A stretch of DNA of 64,000 nt from Paenibacillaceae bacterium. GTDB taxonomy: Bacteria > Bacillota > Bacilli > Paenibacillales > Paenibacillaceae. Made by a program: the position numbers and the translations under genes. The notes below the pieces were generated by a model. The model was not told the origin of the DNA, did not search any database, and was given only the letters and a program-made list of their open reading frames with translations. Position 1 is the first letter of the stretch, and every line of letters starts with the position of its first letter. Of this stretch, positions 9,042-17,616 are shown in pieces. The stretch covers positions 26,718 to 90,717 of the forward strand of contig CAAFUF010000057.1 of assembly GCA_900766135.1 (NCBI GenBank), given 5' to 3'.

Positions 9042-10484
9042 TTAAGGTCTCCCTTTTCCCGCACCGTTTCCCGAAGGCCCCGGGTCCGCGGGTGGCGATG
9101 GAGAGGATGACGTGCTGGAAGAGGCCTCAGGTTGCTTGGCCTCTTCCCGGGGATGTTCCACCGCTTCCGAAGGCTTGTTCGATCCGGTCGCCGCCGGTGC
9201 GGCCGGCTCTGCGCCGTTATCCGCCTTGGCCTCGCCGGGAACCCTTTCTTCTGAAGCATCATTCGGCGCCAGACTCTGGTCCTTGTCGCCTTGGCCATTG
9301 CCTTGCCCCTTCTCCGGCGATCCGGTACCGTTATCGCTACCTTGTACCTTGTTCCCGGCAACCTCGGTCGACTCGTCTTTCGAAGGACTCTGCAGCTTGC
9401 TTCCGACTTGAGCGCTGTTCTTCGAGGCTTCCTCGCCCACGCCCCCTGTCTTCCCTAGCGGTTCACCTTGCGTTCCCGAAGACGGGTTCCCCGAAGGCCA
9501 AGACTTGGAGCCTTGGTTCGTTGCCGGCCGGTTTGGCAGCTTCGCCGGGGTTTCCGTATTTTTCTTGACCTCTCCTTTCGATGAACGGTCGACATCCGAT
9601 GAACCGTCGTTTCCTTGCTGCGCCTGCTTGTCCGGGTTTGCTGGGGCCGGCGCCTCCGTCATTTTGCGTTTCGAGGCCGATGCGCCGTCCTCATTGCGAT
9701 TCTCCGGGCTTGCGTCAACATCGTCGCCGTTTTGCTCGAGGAGGTTCTTGGGAGAGACGCCCGCTTCTTTCAATACCGAAACGATCGAATGTGTCCTTAG
9801 TTCCGCAATGTCGAGCTGAATGCCTTGCGAGGCGGCCTGTTCATACACGATATATTTGTTAATGGATAACTCGGCCTGTGCCGCCTTTTGGATTTCCGCG
9901 GCCGTCGCCGTAAACAGTTCCACCGTATACTTTTCGCTGACAGCGATGGAGGAGCGATCGATCGCGAAAGCCGGCACGCCGCTATCCGCCGGAGGAACGA
10001 CGGTCATCCAAATCCAGGTTTTGGCCGTCCCCGCCTCTAAATACCCTTGCCGCTCGGCTTCGGCGATGATTCGTTCAACGGCCGCAGCGAAGCTTTTCCC
10101 CATGAGCTGCTGCTTCGTAACGATTGACTTCGCGTCGTCGTTGACCAAACGCACCTCTGCGACTTTACCGGCGGAAGTCACCCCAAGTTCGATACTTGGG
10201 TTGATATCGATGGCAACCAGAGTCAGCGGCGGCGTGAATCCCGTCATGAACTTCAGCAAAAAGACGATGCCCAACAGCAGCAGCACGGACGCGGCCGCAG
10301 GTCCTGCCAACCGGGCCGCCTTGAATCTTCCTTTCCTCGATGCGCCAGGCCGTTCGGCCGAAGGCACCGGGATGTTATCGCCTAACCTCGGCAAAACTGC
10401 CGACCGGGGGAGATTGCGAAAGGTCCCGTCTTCGCAAAGGACGACGATTTGATTCTCCGTTATTTTCATGACCGTTCCGCGCAT
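9042..10484 (-). CDS. rsgI: anti-sigma-I factor, RsgI family
   Basis: 480 residues starting at ATG 10484 (GGAGGA 8 nt upstream), only 2 nt after sigI. The cytoplasmic N-terminus MRGTVMKITENQIVVL is the conserved RsgI sigma-binding domain. One membrane helix spans about 63-81. Outside the membrane is the conserved RsgI domain (LTLVAIDINPSIELGVTSAG; Asn95-Pro96), then helical segments, and from about residue 265 a long low-complexity tail rich in Ser, Gly, Glu, Lys, Pro and Gln with no recognisable carbohydrate-binding module. The family holds SigI inactive until an outside signal triggers release. In related proteins the Asn-Pro bond in this domain is reported to self-cleave; that is expected here but not shown. 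Confidence 0.93.
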   Translation of the reverse strand: MRGTVMKITENQIVVLCEDGTFRNLPRSAVLPRLGDNIPVPSAERPGASRKGRFKAARLAGPAAASVLLLLGIVFLLKFMTGFTPPLTLVAIDINPSIELGVTSAGKVAEVRLVNDDAKSIVTKQQLMGKSFAAAVERIIAEAERQGYLEAGTAKTWIWMTVVPPADSGVPAFAIDRSSIAVSEKYTVELFTATAAEIQKAAQAELSINKYIVYEQAASQGIQLDIAELRTHSIVSVLKEAGVSPKNLLEQNGDDVDASPENRNEDGASASKRKMTEAPAPANPDKQAQQGNDGSSDVDRSSKGEVKKNTETPAKLPNRPATNQGSKSWPSGNPSSGTQGEPLGKTGGVGEEASKNSAQVGSKLQSPSKDESTEVAGNKVQGSDNGTGSPEKGQGNGQGDKDQSLAPNDASEERVPGEAKADNGAEPAAPAATGSNKPSEAVEHPREEAKQPEASSSTSSSPSPPADPGPSGNGAGKGRP

Positions 10485-10486
10485 CC

Positions 10487-11212
10487 TCAATCCTCCTCCC
10501 CATCCGCAAACGCGACGGTATTTTTGATTCTCTGAAACTCCCCGCAAGCATAAATCAAGATTAACGCGATCAAATATTTCCGGTTGCGCTCCAAGGTTTT
10601 GGAGCTGACTTTGAATACGGACAACATCTCTTTGGCCGGGAGTCTTTTGGTCGTCTTGAGCGTATTCAGCCATTGCGGATGCTCGCCGAAGGTTTGGGCC
10701 ATGCGTATCAATTGCTTTCTCGTATCGCGATGCTTGGGGGAACACGACTCCAGCTCTTCCAAGGCAACGCCGTATTGCTTCAGCGCTTCATCATATGATC
10801 GAAGCTCCTCGGCGAGCGCTTGGGTTTCTTGCTCCCGGTCATATACCTCCAATGAACTGGCGATCTCCAGCGGGGTTTGGGCAAACTCCTCGTCTTGCCT
10901 CCCATCCCAAACAGCGCTTTCCATTTGCGTATATTTGCCCTGCTTGCGAAATTCATCGACTAGCCGGTGGTGGATCACCATATAAGCAAAGTTGTCAAAA
11001 GACTTTCCGGACGCTTCATCATACCGGTCGATCGCTTCGTTTAACGCGATCATCCCAATGCTCGCCTCATCCTGGTTCCAACCGACCTGCCTCTTGCAGA
11101 CATGGGATACCGCACGGATAATAAACGGACGGTAGTGGTCGATCAGCCGGTCCCTTTCGGTGTCGTTCCCCGCTTGAGCTTGATGCAATATTTCGTTTAT
11201 GGGTCTGTCCAA
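10487..11212 (-). CDS. sigI: RNA polymerase sigma factor SigI
   Basis: 241 residues. The start must be TTG at 11212 because TGA lies in frame four codons upstream and no ATG follows until deep in region 2; GGAAGTG sits about 10 nt before it. Region 2 covers about 20-90 (LIDHYRPFIIRAVSHVCKR, then DEASIGMIALNEAIDRYDEASGKSFDNFAYMVI), with the SigI-type C-terminal domain at about 140-235 (LPAKEMLSVFKVSSKTLERNRKYLIALILI) in place of an ordinary sigma region 4. In Bacillus and Clostridium SigI responds to heat, cell-envelope or polysaccharide signals under RsgI. It heads the sigI-rsgI operon and is transcribed divergently from an L,D-transpeptidase gene. Confidence 0.94.
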   Translation of the reverse strand: MDRPINEILHQAQAGNDTERDRLIDHYRPFIIRAVSHVCKRQVGWNQDEASIGMIALNEAIDRYDEASGKSFDNFAYMVIHHRLVDEFRKQGKYTQMESAVWDGRQDEEFAQTPLEIASSLEVYDREQETQALAEELRSYDEALKQYGVALEELESCSPKHRDTRKQLIRMAQTFGEHPQWLNTLKTTKRLPAKEMLSVFKVSSKTLERNRKYLIALILIYACGEFQRIKNTVAFADGEED

Positions 11213-11440
11213 AACAGCGGATCACTTCCTATTACGTAAAGATGGCTACGGTTTGTGGGGGTATCCCCTATATACCTTTATCGTTGGTAAGAGCGGGTCA
11301 CTGAAGTTAACCGGCGAAAAAGCAACTTTAGCCCCAAAAAACGATGCGCATAATCGACGCGGCGCAGGAGACACTACAAGCGGACATTGACAAACGGTCT
11401 TCACTTTTTTCAATCCATGATTAGACAGAATGGTGAATCC

Positions 11441-12148
11441 ATGAAAAATAAAGACAATTGGGGGACGATCATACGCACTTTGGCGGTCATCATGCTGCTT
11501 ATTTGCTTCTTATTTGCCGCCTTCTCTACCCATGCCGGAGCTTCCCCCTCATTGCCCATCGTTTCGGAGGAGAGCATTTATTCGATTGAAGTCTACCCGC
11601 GGCAGCACCGGCTGACCGTTAAAATTCAAGGGCAGCCCTATAAATCCTACCCCGTCGCGGTGGGCAACCCCTCAACCCCTACTCCCGTCGGAGAATACGT
11701 CATTACGTATAAAGGCAGGGACTGGGGACCTTCTTTTGGTCCGAGATGGTTAGGCCTTAACGTCCCTTGGGGCTATTACGGCATCCACGGTACCAACCGT
11801 CCCGACTCGATCGGACGGCACCTGAGCCACGGCTGCATCCGCATGCGGAACCATGACGTCATGGAGCTGTATGACTTGATTCCTCTCGGAACCAAGGTAA
11901 CGATCTATGGCCATATTCTCGGGGACGTTGACCACGACCCGCGCGATTTGGCCGAAGGCGATGTGGGCGGAGACGTGCAGCTGATTCAATCGCGATTAAA
12001 GAGCGCGGGTTATTTCAAAGGCGAATGCAATGGCAGGTTCAACCGTGCCACCGCCGAGGCCTTAACCCGTTATCAACGCGACCGGGGATTGATCCCCAAT
12101 GGCGTCGTAAGCCATCGGGTTTACCAGGCTCTAGGGTTATCCGAATAG
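11441..12148 (+). CDS. L,D-transpeptidase (YkuD) with C-terminal peptidoglycan-binding domain
   Basis: 235 residues from ATG 11441, chosen because a signal sequence (about 8-33, ending HAGA) starts there; an in-frame ATG at 11417 is an alternative. The YkuD catalytic domain (about 45-158) contains His116, and SHGCIRMRNHD with His130 and Cys132, the active-site nucleophile. The C-terminal 60 residues (GDVQLIQSRLKSAGYFKGEC to LGLSE) form a PG_binding_1 domain. It would crosslink peptidoglycan through 3-3 bonds or attach proteins to it in the wall. It is divergent from sigI and separated by 228 nt. The Shine-Dalgarno site (GGTGA) is weak. Confidence 0.93.
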   Translation: MKNKDNWGTIIRTLAVIMLLICFLFAAFSTHAGASPSLPIVSEESIYSIEVYPRQHRLTVKIQGQPYKSYPVAVGNPSTPTPVGEYVITYKGRDWGPSFGPRWLGLNVPWGYYGIHGTNRPDSIGRHLSHGCIRMRNHDVMELYDLIPLGTKVTIYGHILGDVDHDPRDLAEGDVGGDVQLIQSRLKSAGYFKGECNGRFNRATAEALTRYQRDRGLIPNGVVSHRVYQALGLSE

Positions 12149-12159
12149 CGGTGAACCTT

Positions 12160-12207
12160 AAAGAAACAACCCCTTTCTCATGGGAATGAGAAAGGGGTTG
12201 TTTCTTT
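12160..12207. terminator. bidirectional terminator between convergent genes
   Basis: A near-perfect 22-bp stem: AAAGAAACAACCCCTTTCTC at 12160-12179 pairs with its complement at 12188-12207 around a short GGG-containing loop. Runs of T follow in both directions, so it serves both the L,D-transpeptidase gene and the HD-GYP gene at 12222. Confidence 0.95.
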
Positions 12208-12221
12208 AGTAACGGATGCTC

Positions 12222-13268
12222 CTATACAAACACCTGCACCAAATCGATATGCCGTTCCCTAGATAAATCCCGGAACTGCCACTCGTCAATTTGCACCAGC
12301 GGTTTGAAGATGTCGGTCGGATTGTTCCAAACGATCGTCGCCGTTTCGCCATTGCTAAGTTTGACTTTCTTCCCTATGAAATTCGGCAGGAGATTGGAAG
12401 TCAGCGCTTGAACCGCCTTTTCGCTAAGCTTGCCGAAGCCCAAACTGTAAATGTTCCGTAGGACGGTCAAGAGATCTAGCCTCACTCCCGATGCATCGGG
12501 TGAAGACATCGTTATGTATTCGTTAGCTACCGCTACAATTTCGGCATAAGGATGAATCTTTTCTTTCCGGAGGCGAGCCGGATAACCGGAGCCGTCTTCC
12601 CGTTCATGATGCTGAAGCGCGACGAGAGCCGTTACTTCTTCCCCTGACGATTTGCGAATGATTTCATAACCGTAGGAGGTATGGCGATTCATTTCTTCCA
12701 ATTCTTCACCGGTTAATTCCTGCTCGCGATTACGCAGGGATTGGCGAACCCGGCTCTTGCCGATATCATGCAAATAACCGGCTTTACTGATTTCATAACA
12801 TTCATTGGGCGAATATCCTAGCCAAGTGGCGATGTAATAGGATAATAGACCCACCTGGAGCGAATGGTTATAAATATTAACGTCCTCTTCCGTGAAGGTG
12901 ATCAATAGCGAAACGACGTCTTTATTCCGGTCAAGGACTTCAAGCATCGGCACCAAATGCTGCTCTACCATGTCTTGATTGAATTTCCCTGTCGTGAGCG
13001 CCTCTAAAAATAACGCCTGATAACCTTTTACCGTAAAATAAAAATTATCGCGCAATCGCTGCGTGAAGCTCGGGTTCTTCCCGGAATTCAAGTCGTCTTC
13101 CCCCGTGCGCAGTTCAATATCGACGTAATCGATACTCTGTCGAATCAACAGGGCGATTTCCTCCGTATGAATGCTTGTCCCTTTTGGAAGAACATGCAAG
13201 CCGGCCCGGTTAAACACATCGGTTCTGAGCCGATCCCCTTCCTGAAGCTCCATCACGTGAGTTTTCAT
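12222..13268 (-). CDS. HD-GYP domain protein with DUF3391-like N-terminus
   Basis: 348 residues from ATG 13268 (GGGAGGGG 8 nt upstream; an ATG eight codons earlier is rejected for lack of a site). HD-GYP core: HDIGK at 167-171, His196, HHEREDGSGYP at 220-230. The helix that normally reads ADxxDAL is VANEYITMSS, so the last metal-ligand Asp is Asn, as in the other HD-GYP protein of this window. A C-terminal beta domain (KVKLSNGETATIVWNN) resembles the tail of the protein at 7887-8867. Family role: c-di-GMP phosphodiesterase. Not linked to a recognised output gene; it lies downstream of the germination operon on the same strand with a 159-nt gap. Confidence 0.88.
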   Translation of the reverse strand: MKTHVMELQEGDRLRTDVFNRAGLHVLPKGTSIHTEEIALLIRQSIDYVDIELRTGEDDLNSGKNPSFTQRLRDNFYFTVKGYQALFLEALTTGKFNQDMVEQHLVPMLEVLDRNKDVVSLLITFTEEDVNIYNHSLQVGLLSYYIATWLGYSPNECYEISKAGYLHDIGKSRVRQSLRNREQELTGEELEEMNRHTSYGYEIIRKSSGEEVTALVALQHHEREDGSGYPARLRKEKIHPYAEIVAVANEYITMSSPDASGVRLDLLTVLRNIYSLGFGKLSEKAVQALTSNLLPNFIGKKVKLSNGETATIVWNNPTDIFKPLVQIDEWQFRDLSRERHIDLVQVFV

Positions 13269-13427
13269 ATGTATGACCCCTCCCTTCTTCATCTGCGCGC
13301 ATATCGCCGGGATTTCTATCTTTACCTATAAATATCGCGCAATTTCGGCAAGCCCTGAATAGTCCTAAAGGCGTGTTTTGAGTGAAAGAAAGGCGCCTCT
13401 CTTTACTGGATGCAGGCCAAAAGACCC

Positions 13428-13574
13428 TTACTTGGCGTTCCGTTTCCACGGCGGATCTCCGTAACGGTGCAGCGCCTGATTAATTGAATAAATCGTCCAG
13501 GGAATTACGGCGGACAGCCCTACGCAGACCCATGTCTTTGTTGTAGGGAGCCGATCCAACAAGAAATCCCACAT
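13428..13574 (-). CDS. small single-pass membrane protein at end of germination operon
   Basis: 48 residues, beginning MWDFLLDRLP with one membrane segment (WVCVGLSAVIPWTIYSI) and a basic C-terminus ending PPWKRNAK. The ATG at 13574 has GGAGG 8 nt upstream; an ATG two codons earlier is too near that site. It starts 18 nt after the GerC-type gene, so it belongs to the operon. It may be a shortened counterpart of the 71-residue protein in the right-hand operon and of the small D-subunits described for Bacillus germinant receptors, though those have two membrane segments. Function inferred from position only. Confidence 0.7.
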   Translation of the reverse strand: MWDFLLDRLPTTKTWVCVGLSAVIPWTIYSINQALHRYGDPPWKRNAK

Positions 13575-13592
13575 AGACATCCCCTCCTTCGA

Positions 13593-14762
13593 TCAGTTGG
13601 TTTCTACCGTTGAGCCGACAATGCGGACCTTAGTGCGTACGTCAACAGCGATATCGGATCGGGAAAAAAAACGCTCTCCCTGTTCCCAGTCATCCTTGAT
13701 TTCTTCCCAAAGCGCGTGATGCCTGCGGTTCAGATACTCCCTTAACCCGAGAACATCCACCCCGTATTCCTGCTGTACCTTATTTAGGGTCCTTGAAGTC
13801 AATCGGGTCAACCGTTCCGCGGTTCTTTCCTCAATTTCCGCCAGTTGGCCGGGATGAAACAGATCGATTCGCTCCTGGGTTTCCCCGACATTCCCCTCCA
13901 TTTCGAGCCGGATGGTGAACCGGATACGCTCCGGATTGGACACATCCGCTTGAATGGTGCGCCGCAAGCCTTTGATTTCGTATGCCATGAAATGGCCATC
14001 CAGATTAAACTCCAGAACTCCGTCCTGCGCGGTTCCCCGCAAGATGTTGAGCCCTGACGTCTCGTCGTCGTTAAGGAACCCCTTCAGCTTCTGAGAGCCG
14101 TCGAAAAGCGCCGCCCCGGAAACGGAAACTTCACCGTCCATTTTTCGAATTTTCGGGAGTGCGAAACTGCTTTTGGACAAAATAAAGGCCTGCACATCCC
14201 CGATACTGGTCGGTGGATAAATCCGGGAACTCTTGGTCGGATTTAGCGCCGTGGATTCAAAATACATGACCGGCAGCTTCTCGTTTTTCGGATTCGTTTC
14301 CAGCAGTTTGCGCGCTTCTCCTTCGGTTACCATGATTTTTGTTGCTCTTCGCATTTCATGATCGCGAAGAAATAGATCCAGCGTACTGGAGAGATCGCCG
14401 CTGGCCGCCATCTCCTCGGAGATCAGGATCATGCGCAAATGCTGCAAATAAGGGCTTCGGCTCGTCAAAAATGACATATCCCGAGCCGCCGTAAACATCG
14501 TATTGGCCGATGAAGACAGGTTAAAATAAGCAGCATTTTTACTTCCGCTTTTATTTTCCCCTTCTTTGGCCTGCAATCCCCCCGGGATGACGAATTGGAA
14601 CGTTAAAATATATTGGCCCTTTTGGGCTTCTTCTTCCTTGGCGAGATCAATTCCGGCCCCGACGACAAACCCTCTTTCTTCGATTTCAACGCGATCCCAG
14701 CAACCGGTCGTTAATACGGCCAGGGATAACGCGAGCAACCATCCGCAGCAAACCCTATGCAC
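13593..14762 (-). CDS. spore germination lipoprotein, Ger(x)C family
   Basis: 389 residues, start GTG 14762, overlapping the GerB-type gene by 8 nt. The lipoprotein signal ends in LTTGCWDRVEIEERGFVVG; the CWD-EIEERGFVVG pattern directly after the lipidated Cys is the GerC hallmark. The rest follows the GerC fold, with SRSPYLQHLRMILISEEMA and the C-terminal ERTAERLTRLTSRTLNKVQQEYGVDVLGL. It anchors to the outer face of the inner spore membrane as the C subunit of a germinant receptor, with the A and B subunits from the same operon. The germinant is unknown. Confidence 0.95.
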   Translation of the reverse strand: MHRVCCGWLLALSLAVLTTGCWDRVEIEERGFVVGAGIDLAKEEEAQKGQYILTFQFVIPGGLQAKEGENKSGSKNAAYFNLSSSANTMFTAARDMSFLTSRSPYLQHLRMILISEEMAASGDLSSTLDLFLRDHEMRRATKIMVTEGEARKLLETNPKNEKLPVMYFESTALNPTKSSRIYPPTSIGDVQAFILSKSSFALPKIRKMDGEVSVSGAALFDGSQKLKGFLNDDETSGLNILRGTAQDGVLEFNLDGHFMAYEIKGLRRTIQADVSNPERIRFTIRLEMEGNVGETQERIDLFHPGQLAEIEERTAERLTRLTSRTLNKVQQEYGVDVLGLREYLNRRHHALWEEIKDDWEQGERFFSRSDIAVDVRTKVRIVGSTVETN

Positions 14763-15861
14763 GTCCCTTCACCCCCCGCAATATCGCCAATAGCAGCAGA
14801 AGAGTCGGAAAAATCATGCCGAGCCCGATGCCGACATAACTGATCCATTCGCCGAATTGTTGAATTTCGATCAGATTTTGCGGTTGCATCACGACCAGAA
14901 ACAGGAACGGGCCTAACCAGAACGCCAACGTCGTACGCTTCGCCTTCTTGAATATGGCCTCCAGAGCCTGCAAGGACACGTCAAAGGCCATAGCCGCCGT
15001 GTTAAACAGGGTAAGCACCCATACCGAAAAAAAGATCGATTCAAAACGCTCGAAGAAGCCTCCGGGGACCTCGACCTGCTTCGCCAGCTCCGCAGTAGGA
15101 TAAAGCGCGTTCGCCGCCACCTCGGGCCCGAAGACGCCAAGGGTGAAGAAAAACACGAGCAAGTAGAGCACCAACGGAATCAACATGCCAAACGTCGAGG
15201 CTTTGACGATTTTTTTGGGCTGATTGATCACCGCATTATAGAACAACAAAATCTCGAACCCGATAAAGGAAAAGGCCGATTCCTTCGAAGCCAGCACCAC
15301 GTCCCGCCAATCGGTTACAAAAAACGGCATGAGATTCTTAAACTCAAAGAAACTGATGTTCATTAGAAACAAAACAAACAACAGCAAAATCACGATCGGC
15401 AAAAATAAGGTGTTCAATCGAAACAACGTTACGCTCGGTCCGGCTACGCCATAAATGAGCACCAGCAGGAATACCAGGCAAATGACTTCCACCGGGGTAC
15501 GGTCAAACAAATAAATCTGGGAGATGCTGGCCACGCCCCGTGTTTCGTAAGCGACAAAAGTCATCATATAGCAGGCAAACATCAACGTAAAAAGGACGGC
15601 CAACGGTTTCCCGATAACCGCTCCGGCAATGTCGTGCAGGTTCCGTTTCGGAAATCGGGAGATTAATTTGGCAACCACCCAGGTAAACGCCATAGCGCCC
15701 AATCCGCCGATGAGTATGGATATCCACCCGTCGACCGAACGCGTCATTTCTAAGATGGAACGGGGCAAGGTAAGCACGCCAAAGCCAATGACCATATTCG
15801 CGACCGAAGCAAATACTTCATAAGTTCCTACTTCCCGATCCCCGTACTCGAAGGATTTCAT
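14755..15861 (-). CDS. spore germination permease, GerB family (endospore germination permease)
   Basis: 368 residues with about ten membrane segments, an amino acid/polyamine/organocation-type transporter fold. The start overlaps the GerA-type stop by 4 nt (ATGA). Characteristic N-terminus with VFASVANMVIGFGVLTLPRSI, the helix 1 region that in GerB proteins forms the germinant-binding pocket. The B subunit is thought to bind the germinant and control the A-subunit channel. Shares its operon with gerA- and gerC-type genes; the ligand cannot be inferred. Confidence 0.95.
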   Translation of the reverse strand: MKSFEYGDREVGTYEVFASVANMVIGFGVLTLPRSILEMTRSVDGWISILIGGLGAMAFTWVVAKLISRFPKRNLHDIAGAVIGKPLAVLFTLMFACYMMTFVAYETRGVASISQIYLFDRTPVEVICLVFLLVLIYGVAGPSVTLFRLNTLFLPIVILLLFVLFLMNISFFEFKNLMPFFVTDWRDVVLASKESAFSFIGFEILLFYNAVINQPKKIVKASTFGMLIPLVLYLLVFFFTLGVFGPEVAANALYPTAELAKQVEVPGGFFERFESIFFSVWVLTLFNTAAMAFDVSLQALEAIFKKAKRTTLAFWLGPFLFLVVMQPQNLIEIQQFGEWISYVGIGLGMIFPTLLLLLAILRGVKGRA

Positions 15862-17438
15862 GGACCACTCCTCCTATTCCCCATTCGGGAGTCGTCTTTG
15901 GTTTGCATAAATTGCGGCCGCTTCGACAGCATCGTATAAGGTGCCCGAATGATCATATCCCGCCAATCGCGATAGAAGCCGGGGGACAAAGGCGTCAAAT
16001 AAGGCACCCCGAAACTTTGCAGCCTGGACAGGTGGATGCAGATCATGATCAACGTCAGAATGATGCCGTAAAGGCCAAACACGGAAGCCGCAATCATCGT
16101 AAGGAAACGCAAAATGCGGAAGGCGATTCCCGCGCTGTAGGATGGAATCGCGAAGGAGGAGACTGCCGTCACCGCCACCACGATAACCATGATCGGACTC
16201 ACGATCCCCGCCTGCACAGCGGCCTCGCCGATAACCAGGCCGCCCACGATCCCTATCGTTTGCCCGATGGGCTTCGGCAAGCGGACCCCGGCCTCCCTCA
16301 GCAGCTCCAACGTGAATTCCATCAAGAAGGCTTCGACTACGGCCGGGAAAGGGACCCCTTCCCGGGCAGCCGCGATCGAAAAGGCCAGCTTGGACGGAAT
16401 CATCCCCTGATGAAACGAAACGAGCGCGATATAAAGCGATGGAAACGTCAAGGAAATGACGACTGCCGTATAACGCAGGATGCGAATCAAAGTTCCGATC
16501 AACCAACGCTCGTAATAGTCCTCCGGCGATTGCACGAGAGAAACGAAAGTGGTTGGCATGATCAGCGCGAACGGAGTTCCGTCGAGCAAAATGACGACCT
16601 TGCCCTGCAGAATCGCGGCGGCGACTTTATCGGGACGCTCCGTATGCAAAATCAGAGGAAACGGAGACAAGAAGCTGTCCTGGATCATCTGCTCGATCGT
16701 TCCGCTCTCCGGGGCATCGTCAATATCGATCGTCTCCACTCTCCGCTTGACCTCTTGGAGGAGGGCTGGATGCACGATGTTATCGATATAGGCGATAATC
16801 AGTTCTTTTTTGCCCCTTGCTCCGACCCGGTAAGTATCAAATCGAAGCTTCGGGTCGCGAATCGCTCGGCGCAAGAGGATGACATTCGTTTCAATGCTTT
16901 CGTTGAAACCTTCGCGCGGGCCGCGGACCAACGCTTCGGTTTGCGGCTCCTCGACGCTCCGCCCCGTCCATTTCTTGCTGCCGATCAACAACACCTGATC
17001 GAGGCCTTCGATAAACAACGCGGTGTCGCCCGACAGTACGGAGACCAGAATGTCGTCGAGCGATCGGGTCGTTTTATATTTTTGAACCGATAAAAATTGC
17101 TTGTTTAGTAGACGGAACAATTCCTGTCCGGACATCTTCGTGGTATGCCCAACCGCGGAGAACGCCTGTTGCAAGGAGGTAACGATTTGCTCGTTGATCA
17201 TATTCAAATCCGACAATCCCGCGATGCAAAGAATCGCGCATGGAGGGATTCCGTCCCCGCCGCTGACGAATCGGGTAACCAGATCGTCCGGAGCATCCAG
17301 GATGCGTACGATTCTCGCAACCACCTCATGAACACTGCCGCCGAATTCAGCCGAAGCGACGGCTTCTCCATGAGCTCCTCCGTCCTTTCGAAGAAGACTT
17401 CGTTTAATGTGATGATTCCGGAACATAAATCTTGGCAT
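15858..17438 (-). CDS. spore germination protein, GerA/SpoVAF family
   Basis: 526 residues. A soluble N-terminal region of about 290 residues includes the conserved ETNVILLRRAIRDPKLRFDTYRVG and TERPDKVAAAILQGKVVILLDGTPFALIMPTTF. Five or so membrane helices follow, with PSLYIALVSFHQGMIPSKLAFSIAAAREGVPFPAVVEAFLMEFTLELLREAGVRLP, a GerA signature (given here in part). In Bacillus the GerA subunits form a nutrient-gated ion channel in the inner spore membrane. First gene of the left operon, with a start 178 bp from the divergent GerA-type gene at 17617. No strong promoter was recognised for this direction. Confidence 0.95.
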   Translation of the reverse strand: MPRFMFRNHHIKRSLLRKDGGAHGEAVASAEFGGSVHEVVARIVRILDAPDDLVTRFVSGGDGIPPCAILCIAGLSDLNMINEQIVTSLQQAFSAVGHTTKMSGQELFRLLNKQFLSVQKYKTTRSLDDILVSVLSGDTALFIEGLDQVLLIGSKKWTGRSVEEPQTEALVRGPREGFNESIETNVILLRRAIRDPKLRFDTYRVGARGKKELIIAYIDNIVHPALLQEVKRRVETIDIDDAPESGTIEQMIQDSFLSPFPLILHTERPDKVAAAILQGKVVILLDGTPFALIMPTTFVSLVQSPEDYYERWLIGTLIRILRYTAVVISLTFPSLYIALVSFHQGMIPSKLAFSIAAAREGVPFPAVVEAFLMEFTLELLREAGVRLPKPIGQTIGIVGGLVIGEAAVQAGIVSPIMVIVVAVTAVSSFAIPSYSAGIAFRILRFLTMIAASVFGLYGIILTLIMICIHLSRLQSFGVPYLTPLSPGFYRDWRDMIIRAPYTMLSKRPQFMQTKDDSRMGNRRSGP

Positions 17439-17551
17439 AATGGCTCATCCCCAATTGTCTGATGATCTTGATGTCGTTACCCTTTATTACCAACTTGCTC
17501 CGAAAATAATCCCCTTTTCGTTTTTCATAGACCTCACCCTGCAGGGAAAAA

Positions 17552-17581
17552 GAATAAATTTCCTGCGCATCGCGCATCATA
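17552..17581 (+). promoter_or_regulatory. SigG-like promoter for right-hand germination operon
   Basis: A -35-like GAATA at 17552-17556 and a -10-like CATCATA at 17575-17581 with 18 nt between, close to the forespore SigG pattern (GMATR, 17-18 nt, CATNNTA). The predicted transcript would start about 20 nt before the Shine-Dalgarno site at 17602-17609. Germination receptor operons in Bacillus are SigG-dependent. Confidence 0.6.
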
Positions 17582-17616
17582 ACTGGGAATCGTCGGTTGA
17601 GGAAGGAGGAAGTTCC

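Noticed and set aside
11233..11262. SigI-type autoregulatory promoter (ACCCCC and CGTA) before sigI
   Set aside because: ACCCCC and CGTA are present on the minus strand, but the spacings (6 or 20 nt) do not fit a promoter, and one CGTA lies on the Shine-Dalgarno site.
13269..13340. SigD-type promoter (TAAA and GGCGATAT) before the HD-GYP gene at 12222
   Set aside because: The spacer is only 12 nt, shorter than the usual 14-16 nt.
15903..17093. 396-codon plus-strand frame
   Set aside because: Antisense to the GerA-family gene at 15858-17438, no domain, composition typical of a shadow.
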